64,000 nt of DNA from Cryptomeria japonica (GCF_030272615.1 NC_081407.1:100175897-100239896); one strand, 5' to 3'. Positions 1 to 13,859 are shown, counted from the first letter of the stretch. Notes: a model not told the origin generated them from the sequence alone. Translations and numbers: made by a program.

Positions 1-292
1 TTTTAGTTGTATTTTATATTTGCTTTTTTTGGAAAAATAAAAAATAATTATACTAGCAATCGCACCTTCGTGCGCAATGGGTACACCGAAGAGGTTTGGA
101 AAGTAAATTAACGAAAATTTTGGTCTATTTGTTTGCATTCAAGTGTTGTAATGAAGTCGATTGGTAGGGAGATATTTAGGGGTAAAAAGAGATGGATAAA
201 CAATAAGCTAGAGATAGTGGGAGATATGGATAAACAAATATGGAGAAATAAAGATGGAGAGGCGAAGAGATAGATATAGGTGTCTAGGGGAG

Positions 293-361
<69 letters not shown>
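293..361. repeat. (GA)n microsatellite
   Basis: About 34 uninterrupted GA units. They sit in a longer stretch, roughly 165-700, whose plus strand is almost free of C and made of GA- and GATA-like words. Long open frames on the minus strand here read only Ser/Leu repeats and come from this low complexity. Confidence 0.95.
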
Positions 362-362
<1 letters not shown>

Positions 363-705
363 CAGAGGCAGAGGTAGAGATGAATACAAAGTTAGAGGGG
401 AAGAGGGAGATGGATATATAAAGAGATAGAGAGACACAGAGGGATAGATAAAGATAGAGACAAATAGGAAGTTTGAGAGAGAGATATACAGAGGAAGAGG
501 GAGAGATATAGATGGTGAGATACTTGTGATAGAGATAGATGGAGACATAGAGAGGAAGAAGAGGGAGAGGGAGATAGATGGATAAGTAGAGAGAAAAATT
601 AAGCGTAGACATAGAGATATCAAGGGGCCAATAGAGAGGGAGAGAAAAAGATATAAGAAAAGAGAAAGGGAGATATTGGTAGTGATTTAGAGATAAGGGA
701 ACAAG

Positions 706-811
<106 letters not shown>

Positions 812-1630
812 GGATTATTATCTTGTTTTTCTTTAAATTGTTATAGAATTAGGAATTTTTAATTATTATTAAATAAATGTTGGTTAATCAAGTCAACATT
901 TATTTGCAAGGCAAAGAAAATATAGGAGATAGGCATCTTTTATATGCATGCATATAGATCGAGGTTGAAGGAGTTGAAGTGTGACATATTTCAGATCTAG
1001 AATATCAAGTTTTCAATGGTCCACAAAATGTATTTGGTGCACTTGGTAGACCACTGCAATCTAATGATTTTCCTTAATAATAATTATTAACCTCTTCATT
1101 TGATGTCAAATTTTGCTATGGTAAATTCATATAGAGAATAGCATGCATAGAGGAAGAAAAACAAATTGATCAATGCATTTGGCAGATGATCAATTCAAAC
1201 TAATATGATAGATCGTAGGGTTTGAAGGTGTGATCGCTAGCAATTGCACCTTGTGTTGATAAAATATTAAAAAAAAAGAGCAAGCTATCAAATTTTGAAT
1301 AAGCCCACTACCCTTTTAACAATACAAATACTAATGCTAACATTTTCCAATAAACTTTACTTAAAACGAATATCTTATATTTCCATATTTACAATTATAA
1401 CCAATCATTAGCCTTATATGAAACCTTTACAACTTTATTATAGCTTTTGTTAATCAATTTTTTATTTTGCCTCATTAAACCACAATGGAAAATAAAAAAA
1501 ATACTAGATAGAAAAATGAAATTTGCACAAAAGCCAAACTCAACATTCACATCCATATGCAATTCCCAAGGCAATTTTTTTTACTAAGAAAAAAGAACAT
1601 TTGCATTAATTATAACAAAAGATTACGATA

Positions 1631-3299
1631 AAATGGAAATGGTACTTCGTGAGATGTTTGTGATTCTCGCCCAGGCATTTTTAAATAGCCCCTGTGCCCC
1701 TGCCGTTGCGAATGGTGCAATTGTTGGGGATGCCATTGTTGTGGGTAGTGGTGGGGGTTGCTCTGCGCCCTTTACCATTGCCTCCCCTCTCCTTTCTGTT
1801 GAGTGTTCTGTGCGTGATGCTCCCCTGGTGGTGGGTTGTGTTGGTTACCCCACGACTGGTGTCCCTGATCCATCTTTGGATTTGGACGCCCTTGTTGCTA
1901 CTGCTGATGCTCGGGTTAATAGAGACTCTCCTCATATTGGTGATGCTCCTGACAACCCTCCTGCAGCTGCTAATGCTCTGCCCAGACCTTCTTTTGCTAG
2001 GAACCGTAGCTTTGCTCGTGTGGCCAGATCTGTTGCCCATCCTTCCAAGGGGGTTCGTCCTCTTCCTTGTGCCAAGACTTCCCCTGTTGTGGTCTGTGGC
2101 CAGCAAGATGTGGAGAATATCGATTTCTACCGACACATTGCTCTGGTCTGCAGATTTGCTGGGTTTTGGCCTTCCTTTCTTGACCTTCATCATTGGGTGA
2201 GTGATTCTTGGATGCCTTTAGTTGCTTATGGCATTGAGCTTTTCCCTTGTGCTAAAGGTTTTTTCATTGCTTTTTTTACCTCTACTCTTGACCGTGATTT
2301 GTTTCTGGGAAAGTTGTGGTCTTGGGGGATCACTTTCTCTCCATTAAGCCTTGGTCTTCTTCCTTCAACCCCCTTACTGAATCTCTATCTATTCGTCTGG
2401 TTTGGGTCCGCCTCCCTAATCTCCCCCTCCATTTCTGGGAGCCTTCTTGCTTTGAGGCCATCGGTAACTCCATTGGCAGTTTCTTGAAGGTTGATGATGC
2501 CACGACCTCCATGGGTCACTCTAGCTTTGCTCACCTATTAATTGATGTTGACATATCTCTAGCCCTCCCCAGGGATGTGGTTCTTATGGTTGGGGATAAG
2601 CCATGGGCTCAACCGCTGGATTATGAGGGCCTCCCCTTTCCCTGACAAAGGTGCTTCTCAACAAGCCACCTAGCTTCAAACTGCTCTCTCTCCCGCCGTA
2701 GAGGTGTTGCTACTTGGTGGAAGGACGCTACTGAAGATCACTTGACAATTAATGCTTCTGACTCTATCTCGATTGAATCTTCTCGAGATGAGGTGCCCCT
2801 TATTGCTATGATGCCTTTGCTGAGGTTACTACTGGTGTAGACTCTTATGTCCCCTTGGCTCCTACATCTGTTGCTCTTGATCATCAACTTCTCTCTTCTC
2901 CTGCCAATTTTGTTCTTCTTCAGCAGCAGTTTGTTGTGTTTCTGCAGCAACAGTCTGTTGGTGTTCTGCTGCAACAGTCTGATAGTGTCTCTATGGGGTC
3001 TCCCCTGCCTGATTTGTCTTTGAATATTCCTAATGATAGTGTTGCCTGGACGGTTGTTTGTCGTAGGCGGAAAGGAAAATCTACCCCCCTTCCCCAGCGC
3101 CCCCTTCGTCAAGTTGTGGATTCTCCCCACTCTTGAGTTGGGTTGGTTTGTTGATGGTTTGACAGGTGGGTTTGTTTGGCCTATCTAACTTTGTTTGTTT
3201 GGGGTTTACACCCCTGCTTGGTCTATTTATTTCAATTATCCTATTAGCTTTGTTAAGGGTCAGCGCCCTAGTTATCGCTGCTTTATTTATCAAAAATAG
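1631..3299 (+). mobile_element. LINE-type insertion carrying ORF1 only
   Basis: The segment is bounded by an identical 12-bp direct repeat, AAGATTACGATA, at 1619-1630 and 3300-3311, which I read as a target site duplication. Inside is a decayed ORF1 with a DUF4283-like domain (1633-2645), then a Gln/Leu-rich spacer, then a T-rich 3' region ending in TTTATCAAAAATAG just before the duplication. No reverse transcriptase or endonuclease is present. The insert is much more GC-rich than the flanking AT-rich DNA. A normal 5'-truncated LINE would keep ORF2, so this copy is internally deleted or belongs to a non-autonomous family. Confidence 0.75.
1633..2645 (+). pseudogene. LINE ORF1-like protein with DUF4283-type domain, frameshifted
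   Basis: Frame one opens at 1633, two bases after the insertion junction, and runs 284 codons. Its N-terminal part is Val/Ala/Pro-rich low-complexity sequence. Around residues 160-230 it resembles the DUF4283 domain found in plant L1-type ORF1 proteins and some zinc-knuckle proteins. The similarity continues in another frame from about 2316, with WGDHFLSIKPW followed by WVRLPNLPLHFW, which is typical of this domain. One base appears to be missing in the G run at 2324-2328. Downstream, translated words such as RRGVATWWKD resemble the region after DUF4283 in such ORFs, but stops intervene. The protein would be an RNA-binding chaperone of the LINE particle (family knowledge). This copy is not functional. 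Confidence 0.65.
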
Positions 3300-3311
3300 A
3301 AGATTACGATA

Positions 3312-6300
3312 GTTGGCACTAATAATAACAACATTTATAAACAATTATCACGATGCATACACTTTAGCATCTCACCGTCCAATCATCACAAGTGTGTATC
3401 TCATGATAATGATTTTTTTGGCTCTAATTAGTAGAATTTGACATAAATGAAAGATGATAAGATATTATGTCTCCTTAAATTTATAAAACGGAAGCTCGTG
3501 CCTGGGTAAAATAAATTGGGGAAATTTATTTTCTCCAGAAAGACGTATGTGGCTTAAAATAATCAACAAAATTTGGGCCCACGTTCTGCCACAATATTTG
3601 GGATCTGAAAAAAACCCTCAAACTTTGAAAAATGGATGCAACCAAAATAAGGGGAAATAAAATCGTTGGCCAAAAAATGAAGATTGGACATTGTGATGGC
3701 AAAATAGAGGTTCGGACTCAACGTCAGAACGGAAAAATGGCAGCCTGCCACAAATTTTCTTCATGTTCTCCATGCCCTTAATACTCGTTGGGAAAATCTA
3801 CACACTCGACTGTCTTGTCCCTGAGAAAAAATGGAACAATTAGCACCATCCTCCAGATTAATTCCGACATTTTTGGAGCTCACCAATGCCGGTAGGTGAC
3901 AGCCGACGAAATAGAAAGATGCAAATGAAAACAGTTACAAAATCGAGGGCTCATAGAAATTCAATCATCTTGCATTGTTGGAGGAATATTTTCATCCCTT
4001 GATCTGCAAAGTTAATTGGTTTATCTTATATAGGGTACACCTTCGGTGTAATAATAAATATACTTATATAAAATTTAAGATATAATTATTTGCTAATAAA
4101 AAAGCTGAAAAATGAAGTTACATGGTACATCACTCTTTACAAGGCAAATTTATTTTTATTTTTTGTGTATTTATAACTTAAAATCTTAGTGCATGGATTT
4201 TTTTTCAATTTTGATTTTTAAATATTTTATAAAATGAATATTAAAATGTTACAACACAACTACATCGAAAATAAACCTTTTTCTTATGACACCGCCTTTT
4301 GACTTAACAAGTTATCTATAATAGAAAAAAAAACATACCATCTTGACTTGAAATCTTTTATATAGTGCATCATATTTTTTGATATTTTTTAATAAATTTT
4401 AGTTTTTTTTCTTTATGTGATCACCAACCTTATATTTTATTGCTAATAACCTACTTTTAATAAAAATATAAATAATAATTTAATTATTATAATTTTTTTT
4501 TAAACTACATTTATACATCTACAAAAGGGTATTTTTATATTTTTTACATGAGGAGTTGTTGAAACAACAAGTTTTTCAAATAATTTCATTTTTTTAGTAA
4601 ATTGGCCTCAAAGTGGTGCTACATATGCACTTAGTGAACAATTTTAGTTGGCAAAGTTGTGGACACGTCTAACCTACCTAAAATTCATCTCATATGTTTG
4701 ACCAAAATTGGTTTTTAGTTAGAAATACTTAAATTGCTTGCGATGATATGTTGGCCAAAAGTGTGACACAACTTTGTACTTTGAGGCAGTGTTGCAACTT
4801 CGGCTTTGATACTAGATGTAATGCCCCATTCGAAGGACCAAGGCAAAACTTGGAGAATAACTTTCTACATACTATAAATAGGGACATGTGAGATCTAAAA
4901 ACTACTATAAATCCTATGAGGAATATCTACAAAGTGTCCTTCGCATGGATGAAGCTATAATTAATAGTAAGAGAAAAATTGTATGATAATAAAGGGAGGT
5001 TGGTTATTCAAAACAAAACAATAAACAAAATTAGAACAATAGTAGGTCCTTGTCCCAATTCTTTTTAAATGTAAAAGGAGTTCCATGATGGAAAAAATCA
5101 TGGAAACTCCTCTAGCCAAAAATTAGTGGCAACAAAAATTAGAATTATAACAAGGATACTTGCATTGGAATGTTCAATAAATATTCAAATAAGGGAAATC
5201 AAGAAATCCACATTGTGGAAATTCCTCTTATAGAAAACTACAATAGATCATAAAAAAATAATTCCTTTGATGATAATATATATGATCTCTATCACACACC
5301 CAAAGATTATAATCCTTGCAAGTTCTATTATCTCCACATGACTAGGGGCATGAAATTAAAACATTATTGAATATAAAGATTTGTCTTCAGGCTTCTTATG
5401 GAACAACAATGTTTATTCGTACACATTTTCCTTCAACTACATGTAGACACCTAAAATTGTCATGTCTAATTAAATAAATATTTTTATTTATTTAATTATT
5501 TTACCCTAAGTCTTCTATTAATTAAATAAATCTTTATTTATTTAATTAATTCATTTAGTCTCTTCTAAGCCTTTTCTTATTTAAATAAATATTTTTGTTT
5601 GTCTAAATTGTCCTCATAAATTAAAGAAATACTTTTATTTATTTAATTATCCCCTTCCTTTATTAATTAAATAAATCTTTATTTAATTCATTCATTCATT
5701 AGCTTTTTCCTCTATGACACAAGTCACTTGTCTCTTAATCCTCTCTTACCTACCCCCTTCACTATTTTTATTATTTCTTCTACCTACCCTTTAATCTTAG
5801 TCGACCATTTATCCTCTTCATCTTATCCCTCCATTTCCTAAAGTATCTTCTATATACGAGGATGCTTTCCATCATCATCAACCCTAACGACTGCCTCAAT
5901 CAAGCCATCTTGTGATCAAACTATCAACCACAATTCGTTCTTTGTTGAGCTCTTGTGCACACATAAAATATGAGAGCAAATATATTAAACAAGATCAATG
6001 GAGATAGGAGACAATGGAGATTGAAACCCTACTTGACATGTGAATGGTAATATTGCTTTATTTTGTGAATTTGTGTGATCTTAGGTATCTCTATTGGTGT
6101 ATGGCAGATGTTTCATTTAGGACTTAGATTATTGTGGTTGGATCTTTATGGATTTACAATAGGTTTTCATCATCATATTTTCATCGTATACACTACATAA
6201 TATATTGAATCACAACAACTATCAAGGGTTGATCACCCCTCAACTCCAAACAAATATTTAGTAGGACCTCTTCTTTGATCATCAACAAAATGTCACACAA

Positions 6301-7044
6301 GTTGGTACTTTAGGTTCTATCACTAGATCAATAGCTTTCTCTTACCTAAAGGAACCAAATTCGCAAATCATTTGGATGTAAAAAGGCAAGACAAGATGCT
6401 AGGATTGATAGAACTTGTACAAAACAAATAAATTCAACAACCTCACTCCGTTGAGCAAATTGAGCATAACAAAATCATGGTATCTACTATTGATCTAATT
6501 CCCAATTTAATGAATCCTCATGAACTTATTGAATACCTTATAAATACCTTCATAAAGATTTCATGTATAGATCTCTTATAGAACTCTTTTGCCCATCAAG
6601 CACTTTTATTAGTGGTGTTTAATTTAAAATACCTTCATCACATAAACCCACCTCCCTAAGAGCAAGTCAACTAGTTTGATCCAGATCTCAATCTTCTTAA
6701 TGATAAACCAACTTAAGCTAAACTTAAGTCGAACTTGGATTCGGATCAACTCCCTAACATAGTGAGTTTATTTCAAATTACCCCTTCCACATTTTCCATC
6801 CCTATTTGTGCTCCTCTAAATCCTACATTTCAATGGTCTAGTGAGTCATATATATTCTAGCTAGTCCACGACACCTCTAAATGAAAATGGTGAAGAGAAA
6901 TCATAATGTTGTTACCATAAGTAAATCAGGGCATGATTGAGTTTTTAAAGATCATTATGATGTATGAACATTGTGACATGTAACATGCCTATTATTTATT
7001 ATGTGTCTATCCATGTTTGCATACATATTAAAAACATAAAAAAA
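3312..7044. other. AT-rich non-coding interval
   Basis: No gene is recognised. At 4806-4830 the text TTTGATACTAGATGTAATGCC resembles a degenerate minus-strand primer binding site next to an LTR start, but no partner LTR was found. The inverted-repeat cluster at 5455-5705 is listed separately. Short open frames here show no family resemblance. Confidence 0.6.
5455..5705. repeat. cluster of AT-rich palindromes
   Basis: About five copies, roughly 50-65 bp apart, of a palindromic word built from ATTAAATAAAT and ATTTATTTAAT. Each has a short pyrimidine-rich spacer (CCCTAAGTCTTC, TCTCTTCTAAGCC and similar). The sequence just before it, TGTAGACACCTAAAATTGTC at about 5442, looks like the start of a plant LTR, so the cluster may be part of a decayed LTR. 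Confidence 0.6.
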
Positions 7045-9047
7045 TGTAAAGACCCACCATAATTAACTCAACAAAATTGACCGTTCTTTTTTTTTGTTTA
7101 ATTTAATCATTGTGTTTTGTTCAATCGCATACTCTGGGCATCCATCCATTTGGATTAGGCATTCATCCATCCGGGATGAGCATCTAACCATACGGGTTAG
7201 GCATTTGTCCATACAAGACATAAAATTTCATCTATCCAATACGGGATAGGCATCTACCCATACGGGGTAGCCATCTATCCAATTGAGATAGGAGGTGCTC
7301 TAGCTAGAGACTTAGACTCATCGGGACCATTCGGGTCCTGAGCCACTCACTAAGTACTACACTCTTCTAACAGAAGTGCACCGAGGTCGTCGTCCTTAGG
7401 AGTAATTAAATAACATAATACAAGCTTGAATTCCACCTCAAAATTTGGCTTAAAGCCTTGGGAAGTCAAGCGAATCCATACGGGATTCCTTCCGAGTATG
7501 CATTGAATTACTTTTTCCATTTTAATTATCTTCAAATTATGATTCTATTCAATCCTTCTATACCAAGCCTAGACCCCACCCACAAACGCCTGAGTACGAG
7601 GGACAACTCCGTCCCAAGACTGCCTACATACCCGCTTCGACACGGGATCAAGGCGTAAAGTATGTAGCTCTATTTTCTACTCTATGGTTTGATGTAAACT
7701 GATTAGTGGGTACGCAACCCTTTCTAGGGTCAATGTCCCAGACATTTCCTTTGTGGTTGCTACCCACAGAGGTAGCACTTAAGCAAAGGCTCAAGATGGC
7801 CTATTGCTTGTGGCCTAAAAACACTAGATCCTAATTCTTATCATAAGCGTCACTCTTGACCAATTGTCAATCGACAACAAATCTTCGAGATTAAATCAAT
7901 TTCCATAAAAGCATTTCACTCAACATCCCTATAGGGGTTTACTATAGTTTAACTCAGCGAATGAAAGATCGTTTTAGAATTATCTTATTAAATTATCGAT
8001 CCACGGGGGATTACCCGCCCCTTGTATTTTAACTTCCAAGTGTCCCTTATTACTCCCCGACGATTTATAGGGACAATGCCACAGACGTCGTTGATGTAGC
8101 TTTATTAGGCGTTAATTGCAGTAGTTCAACACGACGACATTACCCGTAAGCATGACCCAGAGGCACTGTATATACCGAATGTTACTAGGTTTTGGTTTTC
8201 CAACTTCCTTTATTTAATTTTCTAACTTATGATAAACATCATGCATGAAAAATAATTATGAATTGAACGCGTATAATTAGACTTTGCAAAGCTCAATTAA
8301 TTGAAATAACTACTTGATGAATTACATGGAATAAAAACCATAACTAACATTATTTATTATTCAAAACTTGAAGTATAACTTTGCATAATAATAACAATTA
8401 GGAAACTTGCATAATAATATTTAAACGTGTAACTTGCATGGAGATGGAAATGCCAATAAATGTAATCAATGTAAGGAATTTGCATGAGGCGAAGGTAGTG
8501 TAAGTTACATGCAAGAAAATATCGCCTATAAAGTCACTAGTCCCAAAAATAGAATTTAGCTTCAAATTATATTGACGTGGATAAATTGCTAAGTGGATTT
8601 AAGAAGGTATAATTATATTTACAATTTATAAATTTTCTAAAACTAATTATAAATATAAAAATTTACCTAAGTTTAAAAAAATTTATTAAACTAAAATTTA
8701 TATAAAAAAAAATATTAACATTATACAAATTGCCACGAATTTAATTGAAATGGCATTTTTTTTAAGAAGGATGAAATGGAGGGAAAGGGAGTGGGACCCA
8801 CGGGTCCCATCACCACTGCAGGTACTACGGAAGCAGGCCCGCAGTGGTGAGGGGACCCCGTGGTCCCCTCCACTACCCTGCAGCCACTGTCGTGACAGTG
8901 ACCGGACGGGAAGTGGAGGGTACCACTTCCCCGACGGTTACTAAACCGCCTCCACTAGTCTGCACGCTGCCCGACACTCATAATTCCGAACGACGTGATT
9001 AAATTTAAAATCACTTGCAACATTAAAAATTATTTTCGTTGGGATAA

Positions 9048-9103
<56 letters not shown>

Positions 9104-9543
9104 ATATGGTTACATTCCCATATTATTAAATTTCATAAAAGAAGAGTAAATAAACAGGTATGTGTATATATAAGAGAATATTAATGTAAGAGAGAATAAC
9201 AAATTAGTCCCAGGGACGAAAATATAACAGAGAAATAAAATAACCAGAGAAGTAATTTACTCCAGCGATGCACAAATTATCAAAGAAGTAGGTAGATGTT
9301 TATACTGAGAAATACAAAGCTCACACAGAGGGATTTATATTCTATTTCTCAACTAATATCCAAAGAGGGGGATTTATTTCTTCATTCAAAGAGAGATTTA
9401 TCTATTCATTCTTCGAGAAAGATTTATTTATTCATTCACAGAGAGATTTATCTATTCATTATCCGAGAAAAAATTATTTATTCATTCACAGAGAGATTTA
9501 TTTCTTCACACAGAGAGATTTATTCACAGAGAAAGATTTATTT

Positions 9544-9578
<35 letters not shown>

Positions 9579-10397
9579 TTTATTTTGATATTCAATATCA
9601 TCTCTAGTTTTCAAGAGAAAATAGAAAAGCAAAAATCCGATTTTCTACCTTTTAAATAGATTAAATAAAATCTGCATATGTATTTTAAAAGAGGAAGAAT
9701 TATATCACTGCATTAAGGAAAACAAAATAGATTTTCTTTCTATCTAGCAAATAAAAAAAAGATTTCTTTCAGAAACTATATTCAACTAAGGAATCTAGAA
9801 ACTATATATATATATATATATATTGATAAATACAAATTCCTCATATGTCAAAAGGAGAGAACCTGGTTTACTGAAGCTTGATGTTGAATCCTCTAGCTAT
9901 CCTTTGATCCTTCCTTGCAACTTGAGAGAGATCCTTCAAACAACAACTTAAAAAAATCTTGCAACAAAAAAAGAGGCTACCAAAGAAAAACCTGGGAATT
10001 TCTTTTCAAAACATAATCAACTCCCTTCTTTGAAACTTGCATACAATTTTATAAGAAAAATCCCTCCATTCCACTATCTAGAAAATTTAATTAAAAAGGA
10101 GATTCTTTTCCAATATTGGACTTCATGCAAATTGATTAAACTTAGTGGGGGAGTTACATGCAAGGTGGTGGAGAATCCTCTAGAAGCTTCTTATTCTTCC
10201 TACAACATGTGCCATAATTGGGAGTGGAAAATAAATAAATAAAAATAATGTCTTTTGAATTATATTCTCCAAGTATGTGTGTGTGTGTGTGTTCATTTTA
10301 TTCTTTTATAACATTTATTCAATCATTTTAAGTAGTTTAACCAAAATGTAATAGAATTGTATTTTAAATCCAAAAGTGATAGAGGAGGGTTGTGACA
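7045..10397 (-). repeat. 3' LTR of element E
   Basis: It is 3,353 bp and starts and ends as the other copy does. Near the plus-strand left edge (about 7138-7292) is a degenerate 30-bp minisatellite around ATCCATACGGGATAGGC. A GC-rich palindrome cluster lies at 8793-8930. Microsatellites are at 9047-9106 (TA, then TG, then TATG), 9549-9574 (GA) and 9802-9822 (TA). Confidence 0.93.
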
Positions 10398-10410
10398 TCC
10401 TCCCCCCCTT
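10398..10410 (-). promoter_or_regulatory. polypurine tract (element E)
   Basis: Minus strand AAGGGGGGGAGGA directly before the TGTCACAACC start of the 3' LTR. This is the expected plus-strand DNA primer of the element. Confidence 0.88.
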
Positions 10411-10479
10411 AACTTGTGCATCGTCCCGATGCACTTATTGAATGCATCCAAAAGAGTCTATAGTTCATGATTAGCTTAA

Positions 10480-13400
10480 AACAAAAAAGGAAACAACTGT
10501 TGTATTTCCTTAGTATCCTCCCACGTGGCATTCCTTTCATCATACTGATTCCATTGTACTTTGCATTAATCAACCTCTCTGTTGCGCAATTGGCATTGGC
10601 ACCTCTCCAAGATTTTGAATGGCTCTATCATTATTCCTCCCATTTCCTGGACCTATAAAGCATCCCAATTCAAAATGTGTTTCTCATCAGGTACATACTT
10701 TTTAAGAAGAGATACATGGAAGACATCATGGATTCGGCTCAACTGGGGAGGTAAGGCCAACCGGTATGCAACTGGATTAATCCTTCCCAATATTTCAAAG
10801 GGTCCAACATAACGAGGTGCAAGCTTGGTCCTTTTCCCAAATCTTATGGAACTCTTGTGTGGTCTAACCCTTAGGAAGACTTTCTCTCCCACCTCAAACT
10901 CCCTTGGTGTCCTGTTTTTGTCTGCATAACTTTTTTGCCTATCTGAGGCTTCCTTCAATCTCTACCTAATTTCCTTAGTTTTTCTTTCCATCTCCTTCAA
11001 CATATCTGGTCCAATAATTATTCTATCTTCAAGACTATCCCAACTCAAAGGTGTTCGACATGGTCTACCATACAATGCTTTGAAAGGTGCCATTCCCAAA
11101 GATGTTTGATATGTATTATTGTAAGCAAACTCTACCAGAGATAGGTACTCTTCCCATTTCTTCTGTTGGTCCATGCAGTACATGCGAAGTAGGTCTTCCA
11201 TAATTTGATTTGTCCTTTCTGTCTAACCATCGGTTTCAGGATGGTATGCAGTGCTAAAATTTAGTTGAGTTCCCAGAGTTGACTGAAGAGTGGTCCAAAA
11301 CCTTGAAGTGAATCTAGCATCTCTATCTGATATGATTTTCTCTGGTATTCCATGCAACCTAAATATTTCCTTAACAAAACGCCTAGCCAAGGTAGGTGCA
11401 TCATTCGTCAGGTTCCCTGGTATAAAGTGTGCCACCTTAGTGAGTTTGCCAATTACCACCATTATTGTATCATGTCTAAAAGGTGACATGGGTAACCCTT
11501 GTACAAAATCCATGCTAATAACTTGCCACTTGTGTTGAGGTACATCATGTAATTGTAACAATCCAGCTGGATGTCTATGTTCTGCCTTTACTCTTTGACA
11601 CTCCAAACATTTAGCCACATACTTGACAATGTCATTCTTCATCCCTTGCCAAAAGTATAACTCCTTTAGATCTGCATAAAGTTTGTTAACTCCTGGGTGC
11701 CCTAAATAAGGGGCATTGTGAGCCTCCAACAAGACTACTTCCCTTAAGTTCCCTAAATTAGGAATATAGATTATATTATTGAACCTGCGCAATCCATCTT
11801 CGTCTAGTGTATACCCTTCAATCTTAGGATCGGTTGGATCGTGTTCTAATGTCAATTTGACTTGCTCATACCATGGGTCATGTTCCTGCTCATCCATTAC
11901 TTGCCTTTTGAAAGAAGTTTTGAAAGTTGCTATAGTCATCAAGTGTCTCCTCCTACTTAAGGCATCTGCCACCCTATTTTCCTTCCCCTTTATATATTCA
12001 ATTTCAAAATCATATTCACTTAGAAACTCTAACCACCTTCTTTGTCTGGCATTTAAGTGGGGTTGTGTAAAGATGTACTTTAGTCCTTGGTTATCTGACT
12101 TTAACTCAAAGGGCTTCCCTAGTAAGAAGTGTCTCCATTTCTGTAGGGCATGCACAATCGCTGCTAACTCTAAGTCATGGGGTGCATAATTAACTTCACG
12201 AGTCTTTAGCTTTCTGGATTTGTAAGCTACTACCCCTTCATCTTGGACAAGTACTCCCCCTAAACCTTCAATAGAAGCATCAATTATGACTGTGAAGTGT
12301 CCATTCGGATCTGGTACTTTTAGAATGGGTGCTGAGGTTGGTTTTCCCTTCAAGATTTCGAATGCCTTATCACTTTGTTCTGTCCACACAAACCTTTTAC
12401 CCTTCCTTTGTAATGAGGTGATGGGGTTTGTTATCTTAGAGAATCCTTCCACAAACCTCCTATAGTAACCTGCTAGCCCCATAAAGCTTCTTACCTCTGA
12501 AACATTTTTAGGGATTGGCCATTCTACTATTGTCTTTATCTTATCTGGATCAACTGCTATTCCCTCCTTTGATATTATATGCCCAAGGTAGTGAATCTTT
12601 TCCTCAAAGAAGACACATTTTGACAATTTCCCATATAACTTATGTTCTCTCAACCTTTGCAAAACAAATTGTAGGTGTACTAAATGTTCCTCCTCATTCC
12701 TAAAGTAAATAAATATGTCATCCAGAAATACCAAAACAAATTTATCCAAGTAGTCATGGAGTACACTATTCATTAGGTTCATAAATGTAGCTGGGGCGTT
12801 GGTTACACCAAAAGGGACTACTGTGAATTCATAATGCCCATATCTAGTCCTAAAAGTTGTTTTCGGAATGTCTTCCTCCTTAATTCTGAGTTAATGGTAC
12901 CCTGACCGGAGGTCTATCTTTGAGAAAACTGCTGCTCCTTTCATTTGGTCAAAAAGATCCTCTATGCGAGGTAAGGGATAACTATTCTTTATGGTGACCT
13001 TGTTCAACATCCTATAGTCGATGCATAGTCTTAAGGTTCCATCCTTCTTCTTAACAAATAAGACTGGCGCTCCCCATGGTGATACACTTGGCCTTATTAA
13101 TCCCTTATCTAAGAGTTCCTCTAATTGCATTTTGAGCTCTTGCAATTCAGTTGTGTTCATTCGGTAAGGTGCCCTTGATACTGGTTCAGCTCCTGGTAGT
13201 ACTTTGATAGAAAAGTCAAACTTCCTTTTAGGGGGTAAGTCGGGTAATTCTTCTGGAGAGACATCCTTGAATTCTTTTAAGAAAGGGGTATTTTCAAAGG
13301 TCGGCTCCTTCCCTTCATCAATTTCAACCATATAGATTAGGCCTCCTCTTCTCCTTTCCTTCTTTAATTGCATGGCTGAGATAGTTTCTATATTAATGGG

Positions 13401-13772
13401 TTTAAACTTTCCTTGGATTTTGACCTTTTTCCCCCCATCATCCAAACATTCAACAACTTTGTTATAGCAATCTACATTAGCTTAGTGGTTTGTTAACCAA
13501 CTCATTCCAATAATTACATCATATAATCCTAGGGGTGCCACATCGAGATCTACCCTTGTTTCAAACTCAGGAAATTGTACCCTTGCCCTCGGCAAACACT
13601 TAGTTACTTCCCTAGTTGCCTTATCCCCATATTGAACCGTCCATGATGACTCCATTTGATTAACTTTTAATGCATATTTTCTTACTAATTCAGGTGAGAT
13701 GAAACATTCAGATGACCTAGTGTCAATTAGAATTGAAATTAGTTGTTCAAATAGTGTACCTGTAGTTTCCAC
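10480..13772 (-). pseudogene. pol: pol of element E: protease, RT, RNase H, integrase, chromodomain-like tail
   Basis: One frame carries all of pol but is cut by in-frame stops near 13481, 12890, 11222, 10961, 10655 and 10571. Protease (13772-13482) has LIDTRSSECFIS where the catalytic motif should be DTGSS, so the active-site glycine is replaced by arginine. RT follows with VLVFLDD as the catalytic aspartate motif near 12740. RNase H comes next (TVIIDAS, LKSDNQ), then the integrase zinc finger region (about 11700-11580) and core ([17 protein letters not shown] followed by a stop). The C terminus has the GPFEIL...HVSLLKKY block and, at about 10640-10480, a chromodomain-like segment with LKILER and ATWED. 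Chromodomains in this lineage steer integration to particular chromatin (family knowledge). The copy is inactive. Confidence 0.9.
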
Positions 13773-13859
13773 GGGAACATTCTAGTATCTTCCTCTTCGA
13801 TTCCTAATTGTTGCATGAATTCTTTGTTGGGGTCCTTGTTGGGGTTGATTGGCCCTAAT

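Noticed and set aside
108-623. Long minus-strand open frames of Ser/Leu/Ile
   Set aside because: They are translations of the GA- and GATA-rich tract, with no non-repetitive protein content.
4806-4830. Possible primer binding site and LTR edge
   Set aside because: Three mismatches to the tRNA-Met site and no partner LTR or internal domain located; kept only as a remark.
8750-8944. 64-codon open frame in the GC-rich part of the element E LTR
   Set aside because: It is produced by the palindrome cluster; the equivalent in the other LTR does not preserve it.
9296-9607. 103-codon plus-strand open frame
   Set aside because: It reads through repeats of GAGAGATTTATT inside an LTR; composition is repeat-driven.
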